From Apostichopus japonicus (lineage: Eukaryota; Echinodermata; Holothuroidea; Aspidochirotida; Stichopodidae): a DNA stretch of 64,000 nucleotides. The stretch's first letter is position 1. Each line of letters begins with the position of its first letter. Positions 1 through 13,500 of the stretch are shown piece by piece. The stretch covers positions 2,871,501-2,935,500 of the forward strand of contig NC_092570.1 in NCBI RefSeq assembly GCF_037975245.1. The letters run 5' to 3'. Position numbers and translations under genes: made by a program. The notes beneath the pieces were generated by a model. It had not been told where the DNA came from. It searched no databases and saw only the letters and a list, made by a program, of their open reading frames with translations.

Positions 1-257
1 TATTTAACCATACCAATTAGTTAAGTAATTAAATCGAAACAGCTATTGAGTTACAAATTTAGTATATAGAATAACCGAAAATTTAAAAATACACTGTTAA
101 TTCCTATGTGTGGTTTGACTGTCAATATTTGAATTATTAACATACGAAACAAGTTAAATTTTATAGCACATTTATTTTTGCTTTTAAACCACACATTACT
201 AACTATTTAGTATGGTCACAACAAACAGAGATTTCCGTCAGCTGAGAATTTCGAGAT

Positions 258-3200
258 ATGGCTTCCAGTATATTCCAGTCATCACTAAATGTGACCCGTC
301 GTAACAATGCAAATAGGTAATGTTACATTTCCTAATTTTCGACTTCAGGCTCTAATGCATTCAATGTGATTACAAGTTTCCCGAGCTTGAACCACATTTG
401 CGCGAAGTTTACCCTGTTTGTCACACTCACATTCACATCTGCAGTAGGCAATTGAGCATGGCAGTGTTCCTAGTCTATGGCCATAGCCTAAGTTAATGGT
501 GAAGGTCTAGGCCTAACCTAGGACTTGTGTAATAGTGAGTTCGCCTTGCATTGACTTGATAGTATGCATTTGTATGTGAGATCCTCCTGCAAGCAGGAAC
601 TCGCGAAGAAGCCTCATGGCTTATCAAAGCCGCAAGCTGACCGAAGTCAGGCTCTTAGATTCATATTTAATGTCCATGATTATGAATTGTAATTTATCAA
701 CAACTCTGTAACTGGACGACATACATTATCCCCATTAATCTTGAAGTGACTGGAACTGGGACCTCATGATTGGAAGGCACTGGCGTTGACCACTGAGCTA
801 ACAATATGTTGTATAAGTGTCTACTTAGTATAAGTAGTAGAAGATAGTATAAGTGTCTACTTAGCCTAGACCTAGGGCCTATATTCAAGTGTCGCAGGGT
901 ATCCCAGGTAATGCTTCTTTATCTTCATTATGTTGGTAAGTATTTTTGAAGTATGCCTATTAGACAAGATCCCAAACAACATAATAACCTTGTTAGTTTA
1001 AGCCAATGATAGTTACAATTTGACATATTAAAATATTGTGAATTAACTAGGCTACCAACGTTTAACATGAAGGTGATGATTTGTGACTTAATCTTCTCAA
1101 TTCTTTCTTTCTCTCACAGATGTTTCCTTCAACATTACAGAAATTTCCAACGAGCAGAAAAAGGATCAGAAGTGAGCAGGAAAACTGCAAAAGAAAAGAG
1201 AATTATTAGAGCTAATCTAGAGAGTAAAAGTCCTGAGAAGATCGATGTTGTTTATGCCAGAAATGGTAGACCATCATTTAGGACACTTATCAGACCATTT
1301 GGGTTTGCCTGCCTTGTAAGATTTATTACTTGTGTGGATACATATTTTTTCTTTCAATTTTTTCTTTTCATATGCACAGTTGGAGAATTGGGATGTAGAT
1401 TATTGATCATGTGTATGATGAATGATTCACACTTATTACAGATTACATGTTTGGCGGTCGCAAAATTAAAACAAAATTATTACTCAGTTCGTCCAGCAAA
1501 GCGAAAATAAACTCTAGTCCACTGCGTATATGGTCCTTAGCGAAATAACTTAATAGAAAATACAGGATCCATCCATATTAAACAAGATTAAGAGTATGAT
1601 GAAATCATTCACACAACATGACTTGTTTATGTAACCAAATAAAGGATTGCAGTTCCAATAAAATAAATCGATAGCGGTCGGATAGGAACGTTTCCAACTC
1701 GATCAAGTAATATTGTAGGCGATTAACGTAGTTGGTAACTTGTCATGTTGAGCGATCGAAGTGGGAAGTCAAAGTGGTGTAAGTTTGAACTAGCCATACT
1801 ACAAGGGTAATTGAGGGCGTTATCAGTTGACAGGAACAGCAGCACTGTCAAATTATGCCGCAACACCTGTAGTGTCTGGCGAGGGGTTTCGTTAGAGTAA
1901 AAGCACATAGATGTCATGATATGTTATTAGCAAGGAGCAGGTACCATAGGGTAGAAGGCTTGACTCCACCTCCCCACCTAACCTACATAAACAACAGTCA
2001 ACAAAAAAAAGCAGACCAAGATACCCAGTGCCAATTATCACTGCTTCAATTGCAAATGAAGTTTCACTTGCTAACCTTTCAAATGTATGTAAGTAATTTC
2101 TCAGTAGGATCTTTCTCCAAAAGTTTCCTGAATAAATATGCCTCATTTACCTTCAGTTTACCGGCGGGAGCTTTGCTGGATGTGCTGTGTGGCAATATGA
2201 ATCTATGAGGTCAAAGGCCACCAGCTCCAGAATACACGACTTTGCAGAGTCGTTCTTTGAGACGGAGAAGAGAGGAGAGTTCAGAAATCAAGTAAATTAC
2301 TGGTTACCCACTTTCCAACACATTATCTGAATGTTGAACTGATGTGTTTAGTACTACACATTTCCTACCAATTACTTGCTTAGTTTCGATGATTGGGTCT
2401 AATGAAAGAACTAATTCCCATAACTTGCAGAAGATCAGCATACTTTTATACATCAGCTCTGGTACTGCATCCCAAAATTCTATCCAAATTGGGCAAATTC
2501 TTTTACAAGTTCAAAGATGTATAGAAGTATTTGTACACTGAAACGGTACAGCTTTCAAAACTTTGGGCATTATATTGTTCCCTAATTAGCTTACCTTTTT
2601 CAATAGAGAAATGTCTAACCCCTTTTTTTGCAAATGATAAAATTCTGTAATCTGAATAGAAAAGAATGTTCCATACTCTCCCACAGTTGCTGCATCAAAA
2701 ATGCCACTTGGTGAAGTTTGCTAAAGAAAGATTTTCTTTTTAATTGGTCAATAAGTTTAGGAGACCTTCATATTATTATTCTATTGTATTGAGTTTTGCC
2801 TTCATAATTGCAGCTAAATAGATGGTATCATTCTCTCTCTGGGACTCAGAAGATGGTACTTGGTATCATAGCAACCAATGTGGCTGTCTTTGCCTGCTGG
2901 CGTGTTCCAGCCCTGCAGATGTTTATGATACGCTGGTTTAGTGCCAGCCCTGCTGCCCGTGAGTACTTCATGTTTCTACTCTGCTTCTATTCGTGATGGA
3001 CTTTTACTTTCTCTTGGAAAGTTGTAAAAAATATTCTTTCGGGAAGTAGTAACAATCAATGACGTGCATCATTCAAACTTTGTGACTTGCACTTTTAATT
3101 CATGGGACTACATGATTTGGTCACATATATACCAAAGCAGTAACCATGTAAGGTGGGGTGCCTCTAGAATGATGGTTGATGTATGGAAAAGTAGTAAAAT

Positions 3201-5269
3201 ACAATAGTTTATAACACAGTATACTATACAACTATATTTATGCGTCTCAAGTATAAATTAATAAATCAGGGACATGAGCAATTTGGGGTTACCTATAGAA
3301 TTGTGGTCCGGATAGTGAAGAATTGGAATAAATAAGAAATATTGCAGAATGCCAATTTGAGTATAATTAATTGCTGATAATTTTTTTTCCTATTTTTCTT
3401 TTAGAGGCCACCTGTTTACCAATGGTATTATCAACATTTAGTCAATTCTCCTTCTGGCATCTAGCTATCAATATGTATGTCTTATGGTCATTCACTCCCA
3501 CCATTGGAGCTGTGCTTGGCAGGGAACAGTTTCTAGCATTTTATCTCACTGGCGGTAGGTTTCTTTCATTTAGTTATATCGTTCTAACTAATAGGCAGCT
3601 TCTCCACTCATTTGCATTCTTATTTTTTCACCAAACCTACCAAATATTTTACTCAAGATAGGTTTTTCACTTAATCATAGAATGATGTCATACATGTCTC
3701 TATAGCGTCATATTTTTGTATACTGTTTACTGATTTATGCGAGCATTCAATTACCCTTTGTTGGGTGTATTAAAGTTGCTATTATCATATCTTATCCTTA
3801 TATACTTTCCATCATGTGAAGATTAATAATCAAATGATTTAACACTATGAGAGATTGTAACATGCTGGGAGTATAAATTTAGCATGTTTATGTACTGTAG
3901 CTACATATGGAGATGAGGTGCCTTTAAACTGCCTACATCTTTCTATGTACAGGACAGCTTGGAGCTCATTTATGTGACACAGTAAGTCATTAATGGAAGG
4001 GTCACACGGTGTGATTCTTGAGACACATGGTGTGATAATGTGGTTCAAACCTGCTTTGAAAAAAAGTGAACAGGAAATTATTGCCCCAATTTCCTGAATT
4101 TTTTAATTTTTTCCTTACTTAATTTCTCAGGAGTCTGGGCCTCATTTGCCAGCTATGCTGTTAAAGTTGCAACGAGTAGTGTACATCCATCCATTGGAGC
4201 AGTAAGTTATTTTCAACCTCAGCCTTTAAATCCTTCGAGCACTAGTAAGTTTGGGTCTTGTGCTCAACAAAGTTATCTCTCTAGGATTTGATTTTACATC
4301 TTGTGTTCTTTCATGAGAAAACGTCAGTGTGCAAGAACGTAAAAGCAATACCATTGACATAACTGTACTACTCTTAAAGTAGGAATGACAGTCCTCGAAA
4401 TTCAGGCTATTTACTGGCTAAGTGGATTGACCATTTGCCAGTTGGAAGAAAGAGGTAATTGAATTATTCTGTCGGTAGACCGTATGAACTGTATTACTGT
4501 ATTAAACTAATGTTTGCTGTAGTACAGGAAAATGCCAGTGGCAACTTGATTTTAGCAAGTAGAGTTTTCTTTTTTAGCACTTTTCAGTAAGTGTCAAAAG
4601 TTGTGAACTTCTACCCCTGTGATGACTCATTTTGTTTGTTCCCAGTCTGGTGCAATCATGGCTGTTCTGGGGGCAGTCTGTACACATGTACCTGACGCTA
4701 CTCTCTCCATCATCCTGTTACCATTTATCACATTTTCAGCCGGAGCTGTGAGTATTATTAATATTTGTCAACTATTGTTAAGAAAAAACAACTTGATGTG
4801 ATATACTTTGAACCCCAGTCCCCTGATTCATTGAGACTGTAATCATGTGATCACCACGGTGCCATGTCGAGTGAAGTATCACAAATCCTTCCAGAAAGTT
4901 TATAAATAATATTTTCACAGAATCTTGGTTGAAGGTCTGTGAGAGATCTAAGAAAAGAGCAGATATTGCACAAGGTCTTATCCAAAGGCATCATGTGTGC
5001 AAATGGCAACACTCAGTATTCACCATGTGAACTGGTTAGGCAATGATTTTACAGTAGTACCCTTTTCACCACAGATATGACATTTACTGTTGCAACCATG
5101 GACATCTTTCTCTAATGTTTTGGATTACGTCTTATTTATGTAACAAATCTCTGCGAACAACTGTGATATTAGTTTATATGTAAAGTTGCCTGTGTTGCAT
5201 CTGTGATCTCTAGATTGAGGATACCGAATGTCGTGCAATATTGGTAAATGGTAGCGAACCCACATGTAG

Positions 5270-5300
<31 letters not shown>

Positions 5301-5782
5301 TTGCAATATCATAGTATCCCAACAACATTTTTGCACAGTAAAGGGCAGTTGCATACAATATTTTCATAATTGCATCGTGTTTTTATTTCTTCTGCAGGCA
5401 TTGAAAGGGTTAGTAGCCTTTGAGTCTCTAGGAGTGATCTTACGATGGAAGTTTTTTGATCATGCCGCTCATCTCGGCGGATTACTGTTTGGATGGTGAG
5501 TTTTTTTGCAATTAAACTTTTGAATTGATTTCTCTCAAGGCTTGAAATGACGCTAGTGTTCATGTACGATCATCGCATCGGTGTAGAATTCAAAAGAGTG
5601 GATGTATAGCTTCTTATAATAACACTTGCGATATTCATTCTAACACTTACATAAAGTGAACTAATTCTTTGCATTTTCTTCCCAGCTACTATGTTACAGA
5701 TGGACACAAGAGGACCTGGGACCACAGGGGGAGATTTATGGAAAGATGGCATAAATTTAGAGGGAAACCGGTGGACAGTTAA
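258..5782 (+). CDS. PARL: Presenilin-associated rhomboid-like protease (PARL), mitochondrial
   Basis: Nine exons: 258-316, 1120-1315, 2157-2291, 2814-2958, 3405-3554, 4131-4201, 4646-4747, 5398-5495, 5686-5782. All have GT-AG borders and phases that close to 350 aa (human is 379). PARL is an inner-mitochondrial-membrane rhomboid serine protease; in mammals it cleaves PINK1 and PGAM5. Exon 1 encodes a short start rich in Ser, Asn and Arg (MASSIFQSSLNVTRRNNANR), typical of a mitochondrial presequence. A hydrophobic segment lies near residues 80-97, and the WRVP segment near 150-160 leads into the rhomboid core. The NMYVLWSF helix is present. The catalytic Ser is in the GASGA motif at residue 253, and the catalytic His is in FFDHAAHLGG at residue 311, so the dyad is intact. 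The start was chosen because the 59-nt exon ends in phase 2 and joins exon 2, which supplies one base, as an Arg codon. The extreme N-terminus is the least certain part. The gene converges on IFT81. Confidence 0.93.
5271..5301. repeat. (TA)n microsatellite in PARL intron 7
   Basis: An uninterrupted run of TA dinucleotides lies about 100 bases upstream of PARL exon 8. It is likely to vary in length between individuals. Confidence 0.85.
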
Positions 5783-7402
5783 AGGCCCAAGACAATTTTG
5801 AGAAGAGAATGTTTGATGGTGACCATGAGTTGTAGCTTGAAATTGAGGAAGTAAATTGCTCAACCAAGCAAAACCAGTGTTGCCTTTAGTGCTAACTACA
5901 GCAAGGCAACTCACACCTAACAAACGTGAAACTGAGAAAAGCTGCAAAATTATGATGCAAGCTGACATTTTAAGTGTAACATGCATTTCTGCACATTTCG
6001 ACAGTGGTTAGGAAGTCTTTATTTAGTTGAAAACAATATTTGGTGGGATTTTCAGAGGAATGTGGAAGCTTCTTTTGCATTGTTCCAGCATCTTCAGCTT
6101 CCTGCATTTTAAATGTTTTATGATCCTTGGTCATCGACTGTTTATTTCCACAAAATTAATCGGAAGGCATGGTCTTGACCATAGCATCATAATTCAAAGA
6201 AATAAATGCTAACAAACAGAATTTTTAAAAGTGAAGGAGTTCAAAGAACACAATCAAACATTGTGTTTGGCATGTCCAGTTTATGGTAACAGGAAGTAAG
6301 CCATTTGGAGAAAGAACAAGATTTCAATTCTCATATGGAAAGTGAATTTGTGGAGGTCACCATATTTATTTCATTTTTCATATTTGGGTGTTTTCTAAAA
6401 CTAATTTTGTGCTGAAAAGGTGTGGTAGTTTTAACTTTGAACATCTAAATATTCCTTATATTCTCCTGCCTTAAATATATGAAATAAGAAAATTGAATTT
6501 TTTTCACCAAGGTTTTGTCACAGTTTCTACCTTTGCTGGCATTTCCAAATTTTCCATGCAGTGCATGCTCCAGAAACTTGTTTCAGACATGACGGAATAT
6601 TTCATTGATCTAAACCGACTCTTAAACTTGTTTTCAATGTTTTTATTCAGTCGATGCAAAGGACACTGCTAGGATCAGATGTAATGCTCTCTAAACCATT
6701 TGTTTTGTGTGCTTAAATTTGATGGAGTAATGATATCAGAAGTCTCATGGTTTGTTGTAGTACTCAAAAAGTAATTGGTACTTAAGTACTCTTTTGCAGG
6801 TGCTCTATTCTCAAACTCCGAATAAAGTACCTTGGTGTTTAAGTACTTGTACTGAACACTGATCTCTAAGTCTGAATGGATCTCATTGTTAGATTTCACA
6901 GCATCTCAGGGAAAGATTATGAATAAATTTGATCCCACCAATGGATCTGATATGATCGTATTATGGTATGACTTGAGTCAACAGACCTTTCGACATTTTA
7001 GATTGAGGATCGTTTGAACCCAGTATTGGAAATTTATACTGTCGTAGGGATGCAAATCTCTATAAGAGAAAACTCACCGTGGAGAGAGTACATGTGTGAT
7101 GATGTCAATTGTGGGAAATTTTGATATATTTAGATTTATGAGAAATATAAATTATTCATTTCAAAATTTTCATTTTTTCTCTTTCAGTCTTTGTTTCTGT
7201 TTGATTCAAAATGCTGATCATGTCATATTTAGGGTCATTAGTGAGGTCAGATTAGTACGTAACATAAATTTAAAGCTAAAAATTTGGTCATGAGACAAGG
7301 AAGAGTAGAGACCCCACAAATTTTCTAGATGCATCATGAGGCGATAAATTTTCTAGATGAATCATGAGGCAATTATCGCATATATATTATTATTATTATT
7401 TT
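5783..7402 (+). other. PARL 3' UTR and downstream spacer
   Basis: There is no further coding similarity after the PARL stop. A canonical AATAAA lies at 6201-6206, about 420 bases past the stop, and is the most likely polyadenylation signal. The rest is AT-rich with no ORF I recognise. The end of the 3' UTR is inferred, not seen. Confidence 0.5.
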
Positions 7403-7761
7403 AGGTTTACAGTCTTGTACAGGGCCAAGGCCCTTTCACACGACTTTTACAACTTAACCCTGATCATTGGTAACTTGTCACACCTACACACCAAAGTGTG
7501 CACAATTCAAACAATCTCTCCTGGGGCACCACAACCACGTGTCCCCCGGGGGCTTCCCATAGGGTGCAGCCACAAACCGGCGCACGCAACTATATTAAAG
7601 TTACCTCGCAAGTCCCCATTTATACACCTGGGTGAAGAGAGGCAATAGAGATAAAGCGCCTTGCCCAAGGACACAACGCAATGATCTGGCCAGGGCTCGA
7701 ACCTGTAATCCTTAGATCACAAGTCCACTGCCTTAACTAACCACTTGACCACAACGCCCTC
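7403..7761 (-). mobile_element. tRNA-derived SINE, copy 1
   Basis: On the minus strand the element starts near 7761 with a tRNA-like head: a TGGTCAAGTGGTTAG A-box-like segment, then GGTTCGAGCCC, a near-perfect RNA polymerase III B box. A non-tRNA body follows (CCTTGGGCAAGGCGCTTTAT, then a CACCCAGGTGTATAAATGG block), ending near 7403 next to TTATTATTATT. A closely similar copy in the same orientation is at 42532-42899. A more diverged copy in the opposite orientation is at 54858-55180. The tRNA origin is inferred from the B box; the family name was not determined. Confidence 0.8.
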
Positions 7762-10590
7762 AGCTTAAGCTGTCTATTTGTTAATATTTTCAAAAGTACC
7801 TTCCCAGTGGTTCTGGATCTCCAGACTTGTTCATTCACAAGATGTAAACGAGACCATTCAAATATCTCAGCCGGGAGCAGTACTTTGAGGGGTGGCAGTT
7901 AAATGTTCCTGTTGGAAGTTGGAGCATGGGTGACCATTATTTGACTTTCTAGCATATTTGGGGACGATACTGATGGTCTTTAAAGCTAGATTTCTGTGAC
8001 GACACTTAGTTACAGTATTCTAAGTAAAAACATAATTAACTACACTATTCTTAATGCAGAAATGGAAAGAAACGAAACACATTTATGAATCCAATTTGAA
8101 ATTTATATTCACTCTTAGAATGAATGAAGACCACTCTTCGAATTAAACAATAACTTAAAAGATTATAGAGTGTACATGCAATATAAACATTTCACTATGT
8201 CAAGCATTGCTGCTGTGAATGTATGCAAATCAAACCACACAAACAGTTTTCTAACAATTCATGACTTGGGCCACTAAAATTTCATGTAAGTTACCCAAAG
8301 AAATAAGCAAAGTTTCTACACGTAGAGATAATACAGTGACTCTTGTCGGGAAATTACTGGCAATGACTCAACAGTAAGCTAAAGTGACTTGTTACAACTC
8401 TGCATAAAAATGACATCAAATTGTGAAATACATACATGTATCTTATTACCTGTTACAAGTTTTATTCAAATCGAAGAAGAAAACAAATTGATACTAATAA
8501 AAAGGCAATTCTTTGATGTAAAGAATCATGTAAGGCCTATGTAGGAGCAATAGTATGTCATCGTCGAGGTAATGTTAGTTGCTCATGCAAATAACACTAT
8601 GTTCTTACTGATGTGGAAAAACATCCACTTTGGGGTAAACAAAAGCACTATTGTGATAACATTTCATAATGCCACACAATATAAAAATTGAAATCGCTTT
8701 CAAAATCCTTTGAAAAACTTCTCCAACAGATGCAAATTTTTGAAGAAAAAAAAGGGATTTTGTTACATTATTCATTATCTCCCTAAACTTATTTTTTTAT
8801 TTACATTGACAAAGCTGAATAGATAAGCAAAACCTGCAGTATCAGGTTGAAAATGGAAGGAATCTGTACAGATTGCATTACGGCATTGCAGATAAGCATC
8901 TCTTGTTAACCTAGGACAAACTCATTGGTCAACACTGAGATGATGATATCAAGGTGAAAAGATAATTCCAAGAATACGCCTTCTTTCAAACTTGAAAGGT
9001 GAACACCAGAAATTGATTGTGACAGGTCATGTTTATTCAAGTAAATAAACATACTGTCGGCTTGGGATATTCTTTGAAACACCTTCAATTCTCATTATGA
9101 CATTTAAAATTTAATTAATAAATATCTAGAACCTTTTGTGAGATTCTAACTATGACATTTCATTTTGCACATTAAAAACATTAAAAGAAATCGACAACCG
9201 TTAATGAAAATTTGGTACGAATTAACTCAAATTTCTTTTCTGAATGATTTCATATGAAAACATAATTCAATTTTTTGTTCTAAATAGTGGTAATTTTTTT
9301 TCTTTCAGAAGAGACTTCACAGAAACTGTGAAAGACATACAAATCTGAGATACTAGACATCAATTAACAGAATTAGACACAAAACTAAAAGGAGGTAATA
9401 CAAAATGTGTATTAGATCTGATCATTCCATCTATAAACTAAAAACACACCGAGAATATCATTCTCACAAATGACTCTCATCTTTCGATGGCTCCCTCAAG
9501 GTGAATATGAAGTGAAAGACTGGATAGCAATATATATATTTACATGCGACAGTAACTGTGCAGAAGAACATCTTTACAAGGGGAGCAGAAATTTAGCAAT
9601 TTTTTCTTGTCCAAACTAAAGTATGCTAACTAAAAATCAAAGATGGTAGAGACCCTCATTGGAAATCTTCTTAAGTTAATAACTTTTTCGCTGTGAACTT
9701 CAAAGTCACAACAACTAAATGTGCTAATCTAGTGTCACTCCTAATGGTTTTGTTTGCGGTTAGGAGGTCTGTAGTAGACACACTGTAAATGTCCAAGGGT
9801 CAATCTTAGTACCAGCTCAGATAATCAAGGCACTGTGTCAAGAAGAAAAAGCTGCAGCTTAACTTTTGACACATTGCCCTAAAATTAATTTCAACCACAG
9901 AAGACTTTTTTCTTACTTTCCATTGACTACCCTGAGAAAGTGATCTTGATATACCAGCATGCTGGTATATTAAGATCACTTTCTGACGCTATGCATTAAC
10001 CTTCAAAGACAAGCAAGGGCTATACTAAAAACTGAGATGTTACAGTATGTATCATCAGCGAGTCAGCATAATATTTATTGCATGTAATTGTTTTATTCAT
10101 TCTGACTCATACCATTTTGCACTTTGCAGGGATAAAGTTATTCGGTTTCCCATTGCAAAAAGCTCTGTAAAATGGTCGAATTACTATGCAAATCCAAACA
10201 TGAATAGCAGTTTTTTTTTGGTTACATAGGCACCATGGACTTCAAAAGAGACAAAATTCAGAGAGTTCAAAACTGCCGCAAGAAACTGACACAGTTAATT
10301 ATTCCCTGCCTTTCTTAATAACTCTACTAGCTAAGCTTGTTGTTGTCAATGGTATGGGTTTGGTATATTTCTGTAACTTTATGTTCTACCCAGTATGCTT
10401 TGAACTACTACAATCTCCAAATTCCCTGTCACACATCTGTGATACCATTTTTTTTTGGGGGGGGGGGGGTTTGGCAAACTATTCAAGGTAAGAAATATAT
10501 CAGGGATGATAAAGCAAAGAGTATCGGAGAGACATTGATCACAAGAAACGTCTTCTGTAGCATCATCTCCGTATCTGTACCTCCTAAGAT
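7762..10590. other. Convergent PARL/IFT81 spacer with IFT81 3' UTR
   Basis: No protein-coding similarity was seen. On the minus strand, downstream of the IFT81 stop, AATAAA signals occur at 10074-10079 and further along, so part of this stretch is IFT81 3' UTR. It includes a near-perfect 50-bp palindrome (9935-9984) and a T-then-G homopolymer tract near 10449-10470. The rest is AT-rich sequence without recognisable features. Confidence 0.5.
9935..9984. repeat. Near-perfect 50-bp inverted repeat
   Basis: Two 23-nt arms (left arm begins AGAAAGTGATCTTGATATAC) flank a CATG centre and pair with a single mismatch. The element could form a cruciform in DNA or a strong hairpin in RNA. It lies about 600 bases beyond the IFT81 stop codon, so it may be transcribed in that 3' UTR. 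Confidence 0.85.
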
Positions 10591-13500
10591 TCAGAGAACC
10601 AGCCGGTCCTCTCCGTCGACCTCGCTCCTGAAGATCTGCCCCGATTCTTCATGCTGGTCGGCCGAGAGGAAGCAACGTTTCTTGCATTCCATCAATGATT
10701 CAAAGTCCTGCCACATCTTCATCTGTTTCATACTGGGTCCATGACTCGCCTTGACTGCCTTCTGCTTCTCTCGAAGGCTCTGAGAGACGAAAACATGGGA
10801 AGACTTTCAGTGAGTAAAATTACACATGTAGATGTGATTCTATACGCTCGAAAAGCAACTAAATTAGCGACCAGGTTTCCTTTACCCTTTCCTGGTATAC
10901 TCAGGTATGACACTGATCGATGAATCATCAACATTCATCAAAAGTGTGATCGTCCAATGAGAAAGTCATGATGGGATTAACACAAGCAACGGTGATACAT
11001 CTGACCAAACCTGAGATCATACTAACCTGTCTAAGATTCACTAATTTATTCTATCAAGAATTTTCCTAAACATCTACTTTATTCTAAAATCAACTCCTTA
11101 CCACTTTTCCCTTTTTCTTTGATTTAAATCAATCATTGCAATCTTCTGGAATCAACATGGATAAATCTGATCAACACTGATACGTCTGATCAACATTATT
11201 GATTGATATTCTATCAACAATATTGATACATCTGATCAACATTATTGTTGTCTGATCAACATTGATACAACTGACCAACATTGACAAACCTGATCAGCCA
11301 GTAATACATCTGATCAATATTTACAAATTTAATCAACGTTGCTACAGTTGTCCAGCATTCGACATTCATACATCTAATCAACATTTTTTATACCATTGGT
11401 CAACATTAATAAATCTGATCACACACCGATGCATTCATCAACATTGATAGTCATCAACATGATACATCCGATCACACACCAATGCATTCATCAACATTGA
11501 TACATTCATCAACATGATACATCCAATCACACATGGATGCAGTCATCAACATTGCTACATTCATCAACATGATACATCCGATCACACACCGATGCATTCA
11601 TCAACATTGATACATTCATCAACATGATACATCCAATCACACACCGATGCAGTCATCAACATTGATACATTGATCAACATGACACATCCGATTACAAACT
11701 GATGCATTCATCAACATTGATACATTCATCAACATGATACATCCAATCACACACTGATGCATTCATCAACATTGATACATTCATCAACATTATACATCCG
11801 ATCACACACTGATGCATTCATCAACATTGATACATTCATCAACATGATACATCCGATCACACACTGATGCATTCATCAACATTGATACATTCATCAACAT
11901 GATACATCCAATCACACACCGATGCAGTCATCAACATTGATACATTGATCAACATGACACATCCGATTACAAACTGATGCATTCATCAACATTGATACAT
12001 TCATCAACATGATACATCCAATCACACACTGATGCATTCATCAACATTGATACATTCATCAACATTATACATCCGATCACACACTGATGCATTCATCAAC
12101 ATTGATACATTCATCAACATGATACATCCGATCACACACAACTGATGATCACCTTTCCGAGATTCTCCTGTTCTTGAATCTTCCTGCCGTACATCTCTCT
12201 GTAAGATTTCTTCCTCTCTGCTGGATCTGACGAGGTGTAGGCCTTCATCTCATCGGCCACTCGTTGCTGCTGTACCTCTATCATCTTCAACATACTATTT
12301 AAGTAGTGAAATCGACTCTCTTCTTGTGAACACTCCTCTTGCAACACTCTCACCTCCTACAAAGATTTTTTTAAAAACAATAAATAAAGTAAAATGAGAG
12401 AATCTGTTTGAATTTGCAAACATTTCCAAAAGCAAAGAAAAAATATGTAAAACTTATGTTTAGAATCTGAGTTAAGAGTAATATTTACATCATCCAACAT
12501 AACAAAACCAGTACCATGACAAAGGCTCAAGCCTCCCATTCTCCTTTTCTAACAATTTAATCACTTTGCTATATGATACCAGACCATTTCTTTCCCCATA
12601 ATGCAAAGTTTACTTCTCGTTCCCTTACTACAACTATATAAAGACAATACCTGTCTGGAAATGACTGCATTTTATGGACCGCATTTTACCTGTTCGAGCT
12701 TGGACCGATTACTCTCTAGTCCGGCACTCATTGTGTCATAGGTCATCTTCTTGTCATCGTAGTCTGTCTGCATCTCTTTGGCTTTCTCTCTCAGCGGTCG
12801 TAGCTCCTTGATGATCGGTGCTAGAGATGTCTTCTTGTTTGCAATGGATGCATTTAGTTTCATAACCTTTAAAAAAAAGGGGGGGAAATAATGCAATAAA
12901 TTAAAAAAGGCAGAATAAATCCATCTAGAAAAACTACTTAGCTTACAATCTTTATTCCATTCTTTACCATCTCAGATAATTTTTTGTACACTTACGAGTA
13001 TTGGTGAAACACCAATACTTCTATAGTGAAAGAAAGGTTTATGTTATATTGTTTCATTAATTCATTTAATTTTGACTCCTTACCATTCCTGACATGTCAT
13101 CTAGAGTTTTTCCTTTCATATCGTCTAGCTCACTTTTGATCGCTGAGACTTTCTCCAGTTCCTCTTGTGTGTCATGGTACCCAGAAACTCCCTTCTTGGC
13201 CTCCAACATTGACTGCAAAATGGAGAAAAAGTATTCCAGTGTAAGGTCTCCCTACTGTGATGAATATCAAGTCTGGGAATACTTCATGATAATTATTATT
13301 ATAAATTAAAGTATTACCACTTCTTAAATGCTAAAGGCAACATGCAGTCAAACAGATTACCTTCCAGGAAATAATTTAGTCTTTTACTTACATGGAAACA
13401 AATAACTTATCCTAAGCTTATAAATTTCCACTAGTTCAATTTTGTGAGAAAGGGGAATAAGGGTCCTTAGAAAGGGATACTCCAATGTGTGAAGTTGACT

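Noticed and set aside
1067-1510. Single 147-codon open frame as a stand-alone gene
   Set aside because: Only 1120-1315 is coding, as PARL exon 2; the ends are intron read-through.
11416-12140. Regularly spaced repeats resembling a CRISPR array
   Set aside because: Units are contiguous tandem copies with no unique spacers, in an animal intron.
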